The notes: generated from the sequence alone by a model not told the origin. A DNA stretch of 64,000 bases from Flavobacteriales bacterium (GCA_012269745.1 JAAXJR010000032.1:1-64000), one strand, 5' to 3'; shown: positions 52,535-61,530, counted from the first letter of the stretch. Numbers and translations are program-made.

Positions 52535-54541
52535 TTATTCTTCGCTCTCTGATGGAAGAATGAGTGAAACACGTGTCCCAAGAATTGAACCATTTTTCTC
52601 AATCGATTCCAATTTGAACGAATACTCCGCTTTATTCTTCTTCGACAACAAATCTAATCGCTCGCGAATAATGGCCAAACCGTGGCTCTTTGAAGCCTTT
52701 ACAATATCCTCAATTCCAGGGCCGTTGTCTTCTATAACGATATGAAGTGCATTTTCTTTCGCACTAATGATTGCGCTAATAGTGCCCGGTTTGCCATCGG
52801 CAAAATTTGGACGCATGGCATGTTGAACCGCATTTTCCACTAAGGGTTGGAGGAGCATTGGGGGCAGCTTGGTGTCGTAGAGATCGAGGTCGTCAGCTAG
52901 GTCAAGCTGCCAAGTGAAAGCGCCGTAACGCAAGATGCAGAGGTCAATGTATTTGTTGAGTAGATCAACCTCATCCGCTAGAACCATATGAGGGTTGCGG
53001 GAACTTTCGAGGGTGAGGCGCATCAGTTTGGCCAGTTTGCCCATGTAGAGCACGGCGTCTTTGGGTTGGTTTTTGAAGATGAAATTTGAGATTGCGTCTA
53101 GTGCGTTGAAGAGGAAATGTGGATTCATTTGACCGCGCTTGCTCTGAAGTTCAGCTTCTGCCAGGCGCTCTTGTAATTCCAAACGCTCGTTGGCGCGAAG
53201 ACGTTCACGGCGTTGCCAAAGGACGATAATAGCGGCCAATATGAAGACGATGATACCCCAAGATGCCGGGCGTTTGTACCAAAGTGCTTTGATGGTGTAC
53301 GTGTAGGTAGCTGGAGTACTCGAGGTGAAATCGGCGCGGGTATCTATTTGAATTTGGACCGTGTAGGCACCGGGAGCTGGGTATTCTAAGAGAATTGGCC
53401 CGCCTAAATCCCAAGACTCCCAAGGGCCATCATTGACCTTGTATCGGCCTAGAAGCGGCGAATTACTTTCCACATCCACGATAGCTGAAAATCCAATAGA
53501 ATTTGGCGCAGTTAATGCCCCAGAAAGGTCGGTTGAAGCAATACCGTCCACAAATGTATTCACAGTAGTGGTGTGTGGAATATTCGGTTCGCCTGCATTA
53601 TTGAAGGAGTACATCCCTGAAGGTGTGGCCAGATAAAGAGTATTTGCGATGAGTGCCACGTCGTAGTTGCCGGGGCGCAAATCTGGAAGCTCGCGGTGCG
53701 GATCTATGGTGTAGAGCAATTGGCTGTCGCGTTGGACGGCAACGCCTGAAGAAGAAAAGGTATAAGTGAGATCAGCCACAGAATCTACATCGTAGGCATC
53801 CTCATAAGATTCTCTGCTGTAAGCTATTCTTTCAAAATCTTCCGTGGTCCAATTCCCTTCTAAAAGCTTGTTGACCTCAATACTTCCCAGCGGCGTTCTT
53901 GCCATAGGGCCGTCAAAGGCGAAAATGGGCAGTCCTGCACCTACTTTCTTCCATGAAAACCTTTGGTTATCCCATTGATAATAGCCGCTTTCTGCGCTCA
54001 GCAATAGGCCATAATCTGTTGGTGCAAGGTCGAAAACTAAGCCTTTGAAGTTTTGCCTGTTGAGCTCTTTTCCATTTTGATCAAGGGTGACCAGTTCAGA
54101 GCCCATTCGCAGGAAGTTCAATCGATCTGAGCCTAAGATCATTCGCCAAATACCCGATGCTTTATCGCTGATCTGAGTGGCTGCGTCGCTGTATTTCACT
54201 TGCAGTCCATCTTCGTTAATGATAAATTCTGTGCCAAAGGAATTGGTAACGATTAGTGGGTAGGATTGAAGGTCACCGTTGAGCATTGGGACTAGCCCCG
54301 TATCACTCTGGGTAAAGTTGTAGACGGAGGAGCGATTGAAGTTTTGGAATCGGTCACTTGGACTTATGAAACCATCCATAAGCTCGTAAACACCGGATCC
54401 TTGGGTCCCCAAATACAATCGGTCGCCTTCGAAAGCAGCACTAATTACTGGATCAGAAGGAAACCCTTGAGCAGGTCCGAAAGTTTGTCCAAATGCAATG
54501 CTACTCAGGCAAAGGAATAATAGAAGCAGTGGTTTCTTCAT
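52535..54541 (-). CDS. LytS-type sensor histidine kinase with periplasmic sensor
   Basis: A 668-residue kinase. Signal peptide (MKKPLLLLFLCLSSIAFGQ), a periplasmic beta-propeller-like sensor (about 20-330) with a Y_Y_Y-type domain to about 418, and one membrane segment (about 427-443). The cytoplasmic part has His475 in QMNPHFLFNALDAI of the LytS/His_kinase branch, and an ATPase domain with VENAVQHAM and EDNGPGI. It phosphorylates the LytTR regulator downstream. The sensor may bind a glycan, as in hybrid propeller systems (inference). Confidence 0.88.
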   Translation of the reverse strand: MKKPLLLLFLCLSSIAFGQTFGPAQGFPSDPVISAAFEGDRLYLGTQGSGVYELMDGFISPSDRFQNFNRSSVYNFTQSDTGLVPMLNGDLQSYPLIVTNSFGTEFIINEDGLQVKYSDAATQISDKASGIWRMILGSDRLNFLRMGSELVTLDQNGKELNRQNFKGLVFDLAPTDYGLLLSAESGYYQWDNQRFSWKKVGAGLPIFAFDGPMARTPLGSIEVNKLLEGNWTTEDFERIAYSRESYEDAYDVDSVADLTYTFSSSGVAVQRDSQLLYTIDPHRELPDLRPGNYDVALIANTLYLATPSGMYSFNNAGEPNIPHTTTVNTFVDGIASTDLSGALTAPNSIGFSAIVDVESNSPLLGRYKVNDGPWESWDLGGPILLEYPAPGAYTVQIQIDTRADFTSSTPATYTYTIKALWYKRPASWGIIVFILAAIIVLWQRRERLRANERLELQERLAEAELQSKRGQMNPHFLFNALDAISNFIFKNQPKDAVLYMGKLAKLMRLTLESSRNPHMVLADEVDLLNKYIDLCILRYGAFTWQLDLADDLDLYDTKLPPMLLQPLVENAVQHAMRPNFADGKPGTISAIISAKENALHIVIEDNGPGIEDIVKASKSHGLAIIRERLDLLSKKNKAEYSFKLESIEKNGSILGTRVSLILPSESEE

Positions 54542-54581
54542 ACCACAATGTTAGGCAAAAAGAAGGACCACTGCTTCAGAT

Positions 54582-55535
54582 CTACGCAATTATTGATGCA
54601 TACAGGGGAATTCCCACCATGATGTTTACCGGGAAAGTAATCGCCAGCGCCATTGGGGTATAGAGCGCTGGATTTGCCTCCGGAATAGCAATCTTCATGG
54701 AGGCGGGCACTGCGATATAGGAGGCGCTGGCGATTAAAACTGTGAGTAATACTTTGTCACCGTAGGGCACGGAGAGGAATTGGATTAAAAAAGCCATGGC
54801 GGAACCAATGATTAGCGGCGCGAAAACGGCCCACAAAATGGGTGCAGGACCCCTTCTCCAAAGGCTTCCAATTTCCTTACCACTTTTGATACCCATATCA
54901 AGGAGGAACAGCACCAAGAAGCCCTTGAAAATATCGGTGGTGAATGGCGCGATACCTTGGGCAGCTTCCTCTGAGGCAATAAAACCAATGATGGTGGCTC
55001 CGAGCAGTAGGAATACAGAGCCGTTGGTCACCGCATGTTTGAGCAAATCGCCCAACTTCTGCTTTAGACCGTTGTTCCCAAATACCTTCATCAATAGTAC
55101 GCCAACAATTATTGCAGGGGCTTCCATCATGGCCATAAGTGCTACCATGTGCCCACCAAAGGCCTGCCCTCGTTGCTCTAAAAAGGCTATAGCAGTAATA
55201 AAGGTCACTGCACTTACAGAACCATAAGAGGCAGCAATAGCGCTGGCATTAGGTATGCCGACCTTTGTCCTCAAAATGAAGAACGTAAGTATAGGAATCA
55301 AGGCTGCACTGAGTAAACCAATACTTATGACCTGCAACATCTCACCATTGATGGTCCCGTGACTGAGTTCTTGCCCTCCTTTGAAACCTATGGAAAACAA
55401 CAGGTAAATGGATATAAATTTTGAGGATCCTTCCGGTAAGCTAAGTGTAGATTTTACTCGAACGGCAACGATGCCCATGAAGAAAAACAACAGGGCTGGG
55501 TTGGTCAAATTAGTTAATAGAGTATCAAGATTCAT
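54582..55535 (-). CDS. sbtA: SbtA-type sodium-dependent bicarbonate transporter
   Basis: A 317-residue membrane protein of the SbtA family with about ten hydrophobic segments. Recognised motifs are SIGFKGGQELSHG (about residues 50-62), ASYGSVSAVTFITA (about 103-116), ALMAMMEAPAI and the second-half repeat LLDMGIKSGKE near residue 212. It imports HCO3- with Na+ in cyanobacteria; in a heterotroph it may supply anaplerotic carboxylation. It lies 3 bp after an 87-codon gene and near a divergent LysR gene. No PII-like SbtB is seen. Confidence 0.85.
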   Translation of the reverse strand: MNLDTLLTNLTNPALLFFFMGIVAVRVKSTLSLPEGSSKFISIYLLFSIGFKGGQELSHGTINGEMLQVISIGLLSAALIPILTFFILRTKVGIPNASAIAASYGSVSAVTFITAIAFLEQRGQAFGGHMVALMAMMEAPAIIVGVLLMKVFGNNGLKQKLGDLLKHAVTNGSVFLLLGATIIGFIASEEAAQGIAPFTTDIFKGFLVLFLLDMGIKSGKEIGSLWRRGPAPILWAVFAPLIIGSAMAFLIQFLSVPYGDKVLLTVLIASASYIAVPASMKIAIPEANPALYTPMALAITFPVNIMVGIPLYASIIA

Positions 55536-55538
55536 AGG

Positions 55539-55802
55539 CTACAGTTCTAATGGTTCAACTTCAAGATCACCTGTCACTTTGACCATGCCGTCTTCTGTCT
55601 CAAAAATCATATCGTAGAGTTGACCCCGTTGTTCCATGAGTAAAGCTTGCCGTGCTTCGAAGTGAACCGTATCGAGTCCGCGCTCAATATTGGAGGCAAT
55701 CTTCTTGGTTAAAAAGTCAATTTTGACCTCAATCAATTGATTTATCAGTTCAAAACATTCCTCTTTCTGGTAGGATGAATCGATCAAGCTAAACTTTATC
55801 AT
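55539..55802 (-). CDS. Small helical protein linked to sbtA
   Basis: An 87-residue soluble protein, beginning MIKFSLIDSSYQKEE and rich in Glu, Lys and Leu, with an acidic C-terminus. It is predicted helical in the first 65 residues. It stands in the place of SbtB in cyanobacterial pairs but has no PII features (no T-loop or ferredoxin-like pattern). ATG at 55802 is preferred; 13 further codons upstream reach into the promoter region. It is translated just before sbtA (3-bp gap). Role unknown, possibly a regulator of SbtA. Confidence 0.72.
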   Translation of the reverse strand: MIKFSLIDSSYQKEECFELINQLIEVKIDFLTKKIASNIERGLDTVHFEARQALLMEQRGQLYDMIFETEDGMVKVTGDLEVEPLEL

Positions 55803-55826
55803 AAAAATTAGGTTATTAAGGATGTG

Positions 55827-55854
55827 ACAAATATCAACCAATGTTTATATTTGT
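55827..55854. promoter_or_regulatory. Inverted repeat carrying divergent -7 boxes (sbtA side and lysR side)
   Basis: ACAAATAT (55827-55834) and ATATTTGT (55847-55854) form a perfect 8-bp repeat. The right arm is a TATATTTG -7 box for the LysR gene. The left arm on the minus strand reads GATATTTG (7/8 match), 25 nt before the small gene. The two promoters thus overlap. Confidence 0.55.
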
Positions 55855-55880
55855 AAAAATTAATCTTTAATAAGATAGCA

Positions 55881-55896
55881 ATAAGCTAAAGCTTAT
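55881..55896. promoter_or_regulatory. Dyad ATAAGCT-AA-AGCTTAT over the lysR start
   Basis: A perfect 16-bp dyad whose right end covers the lysR ATG at 55895. It includes TAA-N8-TTA, a spacing similar to that of LysR/CbbR sites, so it may be an autoregulatory operator (inference). Confidence 0.45.
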
Positions 55897-56791
55897 GAAC
55901 TATACCCTTCGCCAACTCCAAGTCTTCCACGCGATAGCTACCCACGGCAGCATTACCAAGGCAGCTAGACACCTACACCTCACGCAACCCGCTGTAAGTC
56001 TTCAGTTTAAATCCTTTTCGGAACAGTTCGATTTTCCACTGATTGAATACCAAGGAAAAAAGCTCATCATTACTCCGCTTGGCAAAGAAGTTAAAATTCA
56101 TGCTGAGCGCATTTTAGATCAGGCGAACGAGCTCAAATTGATGAACGAATCCCTGAAGGAAGAGCTAACGGGGACCCTACTGCTTTCTATTGTAAGCACT
56201 GGTAAATATGTTATGCCTTTCCTGCTTGGAGAATTTCTCGAAAAGTATCCTTCGACCGATCTCATCATGGATGTAACCAACAGAAGCACTGTGGTCGATC
56301 ACCTCTTAGACAACAGTACAGACTTCGCTTTGGTAAGCGTGGTACCTCCAAAACCAGATCTTAACGCATTACCTCTCATTGATAATGAACTCATTCTTGT
56401 TGGGAACGAAATCTACGCACAACGCGCTCGTAAAAATCTAGATGAATGTCGGTTCCTTTTACGCGAAACTGGAAGTGCTACAAGATTGGCGATGGAAGAA
56501 TTTATTGCTAACAATAACATCAACGCAGACCGCGTTCTTGAACTCACCTCCAACGAAGCTATCAAGCAAAGTGTCATGGCTGGTTTAGGGGTTTCTTTAA
56601 TGCCTAAAATTGGGATCAAAAGAGAGCTAGAGCAAGGTCTTATTCATGCTATTGACCATCCAGCGCTACCTGTGACCACACAATGGAACCTGGTTTGGCG
56701 TAAGAATAAAAAGCTTGGCCCCGTAGCTGCAGGGTACTTAGAGTTCTTGGAAAGTAAACTTTCTCATTTCACTTCTAAGTTCAATCGCTAA
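55895..56791 (+). CDS. LysR family regulator, divergent to sbtA
   Basis: A 298-residue LysR-type regulator. The winged HTH is residues 1-60 (LRQLQVFHAIATHGSITKAARHLHLTQPAVSLQFKSF). The effector domain (about 90-290) follows. It resembles the CbbR/CmpR branch of CO2-responsive regulators by layout and neighbourhood. It is divergently transcribed from the small protein and sbtA, so it is a good candidate for their regulator. Confidence 0.88.
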   Translation: MNYTLRQLQVFHAIATHGSITKAARHLHLTQPAVSLQFKSFSEQFDFPLIEYQGKKLIITPLGKEVKIHAERILDQANELKLMNESLKEELTGTLLLSIVSTGKYVMPFLLGEFLEKYPSTDLIMDVTNRSTVVDHLLDNSTDFALVSVVPPKPDLNALPLIDNELILVGNEIYAQRARKNLDECRFLLRETGSATRLAMEEFIANNNINADRVLELTSNEAIKQSVMAGLGVSLMPKIGIKRELEQGLIHAIDHPALPVTTQWNLVWRKNKKLGPVAAGYLEFLESKLSHFTSKFNR

Positions 56792-56796
56792 ATTTG
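56789..56796 (+). promoter_or_regulatory. -7 box (TAAATTTG) at the end of lysR
   Basis: Exact TAnnTTTG that includes the lysR stop and ends 6 nt before the FKBP start. A transcript from it would be almost leaderless. Confidence 0.3.
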
Positions 56797-56802
56797 CAGT
56801 CT

Positions 56803-57252
56803 ATGAAAAGATTGTTTGCCCTTACCATTACTGGATTCCTATTGTTCAATTGCACCTCTGATAAGAAGCGTCTGGAAATGCAAATGGACGCGATTCTTGA
56901 ATGGATTGATGCTTCAGGCCTAGACTTCACGGCAAGTGGTACTGGCTTATACTACCATATAGAAGAGGCAGGCAACCCCAATAGAATTCCGGACAGCACG
57001 AACCAAGTAAGCTTTAAGCACGTCGGGTATCTTCTAGATTCAAGCATCTTCTCTAACGGGTGGGCAGCATCAAACTACGTTCCCCTTCCAGCATTAGTTC
57101 AAGGTTTTCAAGAAGGACTAAAAATCGCCGGGGAAGGCGGTCGTGCCGTAGTTATTTTCCCTTCAACATTAGGTTACGGAGACAACGAGCGCCCAACTAT
57201 TCCGGCTTATAGTCCTCTTATCTTCCGCCTTGAGTTAGTGAGCTACTACTAA
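56803..57252 (+). CDS. FKBP-type peptidyl-prolyl isomerase-like lipoprotein
   Basis: A 149-residue lipoprotein: signal peptide with FNC lipobox (Cys18), then an FKBP domain with VSFKHVGYLLDSSIF, LVQGFQEGLKIAGEGGRAVVIFPSTLGYGD and PLIFRLELVSY. It likely catalyses prolyl isomerisation of envelope proteins. Catalytic aromatic residues seem partly replaced. It starts at ATG 56803; the frame extends three codons. GldI-type FKBP lipoproteins occur in Flavobacterium gliding, but assignment as GldI is not supported. Confidence 0.78.
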   Translation: MKRLFALTITGFLLFNCTSDKKRLEMQMDAILEWIDASGLDFTASGTGLYYHIEEAGNPNRIPDSTNQVSFKHVGYLLDSSIFSNGWAASNYVPLPALVQGFQEGLKIAGEGGRAVVIFPSTLGYGDNERPTIPAYSPLIFRLELVSYY

Positions 57253-57333
57253 AGAGCAGTTGACAACTTTTAGTTCTTCACATTCTTTGCGGGCCAATTC
57301 CACCCGCACCATCTTTCATGGAAAACACGCCCC

Positions 57334-57960
57334 ATGTTTTCCAAGCTCCCAACCGTCCTGCTGTACTCCAGCATACCCTTCATCTTCTGTCCATCCAACC
57401 TCAGCACATTAGGATTTAGCGGATACAGTCTCTCTAGTTTCCACAACTACACACTGAACTACACACACCCCAAAGGGCTTGGACTTTCCTTTAACCAACG
57501 CTTATTCGACGCTTATTCAGCACACGAAGGAGGTATAAACAGCACTTTATCTCTTAATAAAAATCTCACTATCGCCCCCGGGCTCACTTTGGCAAACCAT
57601 AGACATCAAGCGCTTTCTCGCTCCACTATCGACTTAAATTTAGCGACCACCTTTACCCAACCAAAAACGCAATCGCTCCTTTACCTCAACTACGACCTTC
57701 AGCATTCCCAGTTACAATTCTCCGCCATCCACCTTTATAGGCTCGACCCCAATTTTCTCCTTGGAGCCTCTTGGTATTCTTATCAAAACACCCTCGATCT
57801 TCACGCTCATTATCACTTCCAAAACAACCTGTTTTCCCTGCGGCAGAATAGGCATTTCCTAGCCTTATCCTACGCCATACAAAAGAAGAATTTCTGGCTT
57901 CAAATTACCCTAAATACCGGCAATCTCATCGCGCCCCCACTCTTTCTTGCCCAATGGTAA
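57334..57960 (+). CDS. Uncharacterised outer-membrane-like protein
   Basis: A 208-residue protein with a hydrophobic N-terminus (MFSKLPTVLLYSSIPFIFC, weak signal). The rest alternates polar and hydrophobic residues as in a beta-barrel (NFLLGASWYSYQNTLDLHAHYHF, ending FLAQW). It overlaps the next gene by 7 bp. No domain recognised. Probably a partner of the helix-hairpin-helix protein. Confidence 0.6.
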   Translation: MFSKLPTVLLYSSIPFIFCPSNLSTLGFSGYSLSSFHNYTLNYTHPKGLGLSFNQRLFDAYSAHEGGINSTLSLNKNLTIAPGLTLANHRHQALSRSTIDLNLATTFTQPKTQSLLYLNYDLQHSQLQFSAIHLYRLDPNFLLGASWYSYQNTLDLHAHYHFQNNLFSLRQNRHFLALSYAIQKKNFWLQITLNTGNLIAPPLFLAQW

Positions 57961-59300
57961 GGTTGCTCTTATTTCTTATTCTACCCCTTTCTTCGTGGGC
58001 ACAGGTCCCTCAAGAAGAGCTCACTCTAGAAGCCCAGGAACTCCTAGACACCTCCTCTATCAATACCATATCAGCCCACCACCTCTGGCAAGTACTTGGC
58101 CTGCCTAAAGACCTCATCTACTCCTTGAGCGAATACCGTAGTGCTTTCGGTCATCTCGACCACCCCGATGAACTCTATTACATTTCAGGCATGGATTCCT
58201 CCATTGCACATTACCTCCTCGACCTTCTTCCAATCAAACGCACTACAACGACAACTTCCAACAATATCATCTCAAAAGCACGCCTCAGTGCAGCTGGCCC
58301 TAAATCCACCCATTCTTTAATTCACCGTTCAGGGGGGCAAAGCGCAGCGCTGCACATCACCCAAGACTCTGGCAGTCTTGACGGCTCGGGCTTTCTTGCT
58401 GACCAAAGAAACAATACCACTTTACTTTTAGGTCAATACTCCCTGCACTTCGGCCAAGGTCTACTGTTCGGACGCGACGGGTTCAATTCCCCCACCACCT
58501 CAGAATATTTCCGCTCTGGTATCAAGGGACAAACAGGTGCCTCCTCCTCTGGTATGCTCAAAGGCTTCGCAGTGCACCACATCTTAGGGAATCACACACT
58601 AACCCTTGCCCATGACGGCACCTTTCCACTCTACGCGTGGACGACAACCTCAAGCCAAATCGCCTATGGGATTGCGGGCCGTGGACCAACCTTGTCCACC
58701 TTCGCCAAATACTCCCACGGCCCGCTCCGCCTCTTCGGTGAAGCAACCGTGGAGGCACAGAAAATAGGCGGCAATGTGTTCTTCAGGGACGTTCTTTATG
58801 AATTGGCCCTTGAACATAAAGAGCGATTAATCATGAAACATTACCTCAGCTGGAGAGACCGCTACGGCAGCTGGAATGTATTGGTGAACGACGGGAAACT
58901 AAGGCTAGGTATTCAGCACAAAAAATATGGGCTAATCATCGCACAGCACGAAAGCGCTGAAGGGCAAAATAGCTTTCGAGTCCGCTACCGCCAACCTGTG
59001 AATGCCATGGTTTATGATTTCCATTGGCACAGCGGCACCTATGGTTGGAGTGGCCGTAGAAATTGGAAGATGGGTGCTTTCGAGCTTCAATTTATGGCTG
59101 CAATGATCTCCTCCAACGGACAACCCATTTGGCTCAGCTCGCCCTCGGCAAGAGGATATATCGGCGCCATTGCTGTGTACGACGACTTTATTGGAATAGC
59201 AGGAAAAACTACTTGGGGTCCGGTCTCAATGAGCATGAGTTTCAATGCCGCTCACCCAGAAAAAAGCCAATTGCAAATGAGCTACTTCCGCAACCTATAA
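57954..59300 (+). CDS. Outer-membrane helix-hairpin-helix protein (ComEA-like N-terminus)
   Basis: A 448-residue protein with signal peptide (MVRLLLFLILPLSSWAQ). Residues about 40-95 resemble helix-hairpin-helix DNA-binding units of ComEA (LWQVLGLPKDLIYSLSEYRSAFGHLDHPDELYYISGM). The rest has the beta-strand pattern of an outer-membrane barrel (GQYSLHFGQGLLFGRDGF and WKMGAFELQFMAAM). Similar Bacteroidota proteins I know are longer (about 600-700), so this is a short form. Its end overlaps the aroA gene on the other strand by 6 bp. A role in DNA uptake is only inference. Confidence 0.7.
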   Translation: MVRLLLFLILPLSSWAQVPQEELTLEAQELLDTSSINTISAHHLWQVLGLPKDLIYSLSEYRSAFGHLDHPDELYYISGMDSSIAHYLLDLLPIKRTTTTTSNNIISKARLSAAGPKSTHSLIHRSGGQSAALHITQDSGSLDGSGFLADQRNNTTLLLGQYSLHFGQGLLFGRDGFNSPTTSEYFRSGIKGQTGASSSGMLKGFAVHHILGNHTLTLAHDGTFPLYAWTTTSSQIAYGIAGRGPTLSTFAKYSHGPLRLFGEATVEAQKIGGNVFFRDVLYELALEHKERLIMKHYLSWRDRYGSWNVLVNDGKLRLGIQHKKYGLIIAQHESAEGQNSFRVRYRQPVNAMVYDFHWHSGTYGWSGRRNWKMGAFELQFMAAMISSNGQPIWLSSPSARGYIGAIAVYDDFIGIAGKTTWGPVSMSMSFNAAHPEKSQLQMSYFRNL

Positions 59301-60521
59301 CTGGGAAAAATGGTCCCAAAATTCTGGATAGCTCTTCTCAACCACCTCTGGACGATCGATAGATAATGGGAATTTTAACGATACAGGTGCAAGCGACATG
59401 GCGACCCTATGATCTTCGAGTGAATCGAAAATATTCTGAGCCAGCTGCAGGTGCTCAGGATAACCCTCACAAATTAAGCTGTCCTTAGTAGCACGCACAG
59501 CCACGCCAAGCCTCTCTGCCAAATTCACTAGCGCTCCAATGCGATCAGTCTCCTTGCGTTTCAAGGTCTGCAACCCGTGTATTTCGAACGGTATTTTTTG
59601 GAGTAATAGTGTTGTAATGAGCGCCTGAGCCAAATCCGGTTCAGAGATCAAATTAGCCGTAAATTTCCCTAAATCAAGGACTGACTTTTTTGAAAGAAAG
59701 AGCGAATCATTTTTGAATTGACTCCTCACGCCCAAAGGCTCAAAATAATCGAGCACTCGACTATCCCCCTGAAGGCTTTCCTCCTTAAACCCGACCAATT
59801 CTATCTCCGCATCTTCCGCCAACGCTACCACTTCACACCAAAAAGCTACTGCGGACCAATCGCGCTCCATAAAAAGCTCGACTTTTTTGGGCATTTGACC
59901 AGGTGCTATTCTAAATTCTTCATTGGTGAGCAACACCTCAAATCCTGATTCTCGAAGCAAGGCCGCCGTCATCACCAAGTACGGCTGAGAAGGGACACTA
60001 TCCCAAGTCAGGTGCAATCCCTCTTCCATTTTTGGACTAATGAGCATGAGTGCTGTAATGAACTGGGAACTTTCTACATGTCCCATATGGTAGCTACCGC
60101 CTTTTATTTTCTTCCCCTTGACCAGCAATGGGGCTTGACCCTCTACTTTCGAATAGCGCACATCGCCGCCAAGGACATTCAGTGCCTCCACCAACGGTGC
60201 AATTGGCCGCTTATTCAAAGTCTCTGTTCCATACAACTCTTGGCTAGCTCCTTCCTTGCAGGCCCAATATGCCGTGGCAAAGCGAAGGGTGGTCCCACCG
60301 GCTCCGACCATTGCACTATCACCTAAATAGCCATCAAGCACTTGCTGCAAATATTGACTATCGCTGGAACTGCTCATTCCGCTAAGCGTGATCTCAGGGA
60401 ATAGCGCAGCTAAAAGCAAGGCCCTATTGACCATACTCTTACTTAGCGGCAATTCGAAAGTGCCATTGAGCGCTCCCTTCTTCGGAGCTAGGTCTATCCT
60501 ATTTCCCATTGCCTCTTTCAT
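59295..60521 (-). CDS. aroA: 3-phosphoshikimate 1-carboxyvinyltransferase (EPSP synthase)
   Basis: A 408-residue enzyme that joins shikimate-3-P and PEP. Active-site features: PLSKSMVNR (Lys and Arg of the substrate site), GAGGTTLRF, KRPIAPLVEAL (Arg), VESSQFITALML, EPDLAQAL (Asp), RKETDRIGAL (Glu) and DHRVAMSLA. The GGTT form, in place of the usual NAGTA, and the length near 410 are typical of Bacteroidota. It overlaps aroB by 23 bp, so both come from one transcript. Start ATG 60521 or 60509. Confidence 0.93.
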   Translation of the reverse strand: MKEAMGNRIDLAPKKGALNGTFELPLSKSMVNRALLLAALFPEITLSGMSSSSDSQYLQQVLDGYLGDSAMVGAGGTTLRFATAYWACKEGASQELYGTETLNKRPIAPLVEALNVLGGDVRYSKVEGQAPLLVKGKKIKGGSYHMGHVESSQFITALMLISPKMEEGLHLTWDSVPSQPYLVMTAALLRESGFEVLLTNEEFRIAPGQMPKKVELFMERDWSAVAFWCEVVALAEDAEIELVGFKEESLQGDSRVLDYFEPLGVRSQFKNDSLFLSKKSVLDLGKFTANLISEPDLAQALITTLLLQKIPFEIHGLQTLKRKETDRIGALVNLAERLGVAVRATKDSLICEGYPEHLQLAQNIFDSLEDHRVAMSLAPVSLKFPLSIDRPEVVEKSYPEFWDHFSQL

Positions 60522-61530
60522 TGAGCCAAAGAATACATGCGGACCAAGTCTCTATGTTTACGGCCGTCCCGTATGTTGCATTTCCTAAAGAAGAGAGCAA
60601 AACAAACTGAACTTCGCCGCTCTCGTTCTTTTTATCGGCGAGCTGAAAAGTCCAAAGCTGCGCTAGATCTTCTGGATCTACAACTAGCCAAGGATATGTG
60701 CGTGCGACTTCACGCTGAAGGTGCACCTGCTCGCTCAGTACTAAAGCAAGATGAAGCCCTTGTATTACCGCCCTTCCGTGTGATACAGGCGTTCCTTTTT
60801 GCTGCATCAAACTCTCCCAAGCATGGCCAAAGGTGTGACCTAAGTTCAAGGTTTTGCGCAATCCACTTTCTTTGAAATCGGCGTCAACCACTCTTGATTT
60901 AATACGAATCGAGCGTTGGATTTCATCTGTACTATCAAACTCTGGGGTCAATTGAAGAATAAACGGCCAATCGCTACCGGTAAGCAAACAATGCTTGATC
61001 ATTTCCCCATGACCACTCTCCCATTCTTCTTTGGGGAGCGTTTTTAAGAATTCTGGCTCCACAAGCACCAAATCAGGCTCATTGAAGGTACCAATCTGGT
61101 TTTTCAATCCACCGAAATTAATACCCGTCTTCCCGCCAACAGAGGCGTCTACCATGGCAAGAAGTGAGGTAGGCACTTGAACGAAGGAAATACCTCGCTT
61201 GTAGGTCGAGGCTACAAAACCACCAAGATCTCCAACAACGCCGCCACCGAGATTAATCATCAGCGCATTGCGGTCGGCACCGTAATCTAACAGTGTCGCC
61301 CACAGCTGTGCAGCTATTTCCAAATCCTTGCTCTGCTCTCCAGCAGGGACCTCAAGGATCTCAAATTCGCCATCAAGATTGCTTAATCGCTGCGCAAAAT
61401 TCGGCACAAGAGTGGCCGTGTTTTCGTCGACTAAAACAAAGGTCTTGGAAGGCTGTTTATTTTCTAAGAATTGGTCCAAGGCATTAAAACCCTCGGCACC
61501 GAAAAAAATGGTGGATGCTGTTGTACTCAC
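60499..61530 (-). CDS. aroB: 3-dehydroquinate synthase
   Basis: A 343-residue NAD- and metal-dependent enzyme that makes 3-dehydroquinate. The NAD-binding region is NLGGGVVGDLGGFVAST, and metal ligands are in ESGHGEMIKH (Glu), NLGHTFGHAWES (His) and VSHGRAVIQG (His). It starts with GTG at 61530; no other start preserves the fold. It overlaps aroA by 23 bp downstream. It diverges from proline dehydrogenase. Confidence 0.95.
   Translation of the reverse strand: MSTTASTIFFGAEGFNALDQFLENKQPSKTFVLVDENTATLVPNFAQRLSNLDGEFEILEVPAGEQSKDLEIAAQLWATLLDYGADRNALMINLGGGVVGDLGGFVASTYKRGISFVQVPTSLLAMVDASVGGKTGINFGGLKNQIGTFNEPDLVLVEPEFLKTLPKEEWESGHGEMIKHCLLTGSDWPFILQLTPEFDSTDEIQRSIRIKSRVVDADFKESGLRKTLNLGHTFGHAWESLMQQKGTPVSHGRAVIQGLHLALVLSEQVHLQREVARTYPWLVVDPEDLAQLWTFQLADKKNESGEVQFVLLSSLGNATYGTAVNIETWSACILWLNERGNGK

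Noticed and set aside
57285-57312. GCGGG/CCCGC hairpin before the 208-aa gene as terminator
   Set aside because: The stem is only 5 bp and no T run follows.
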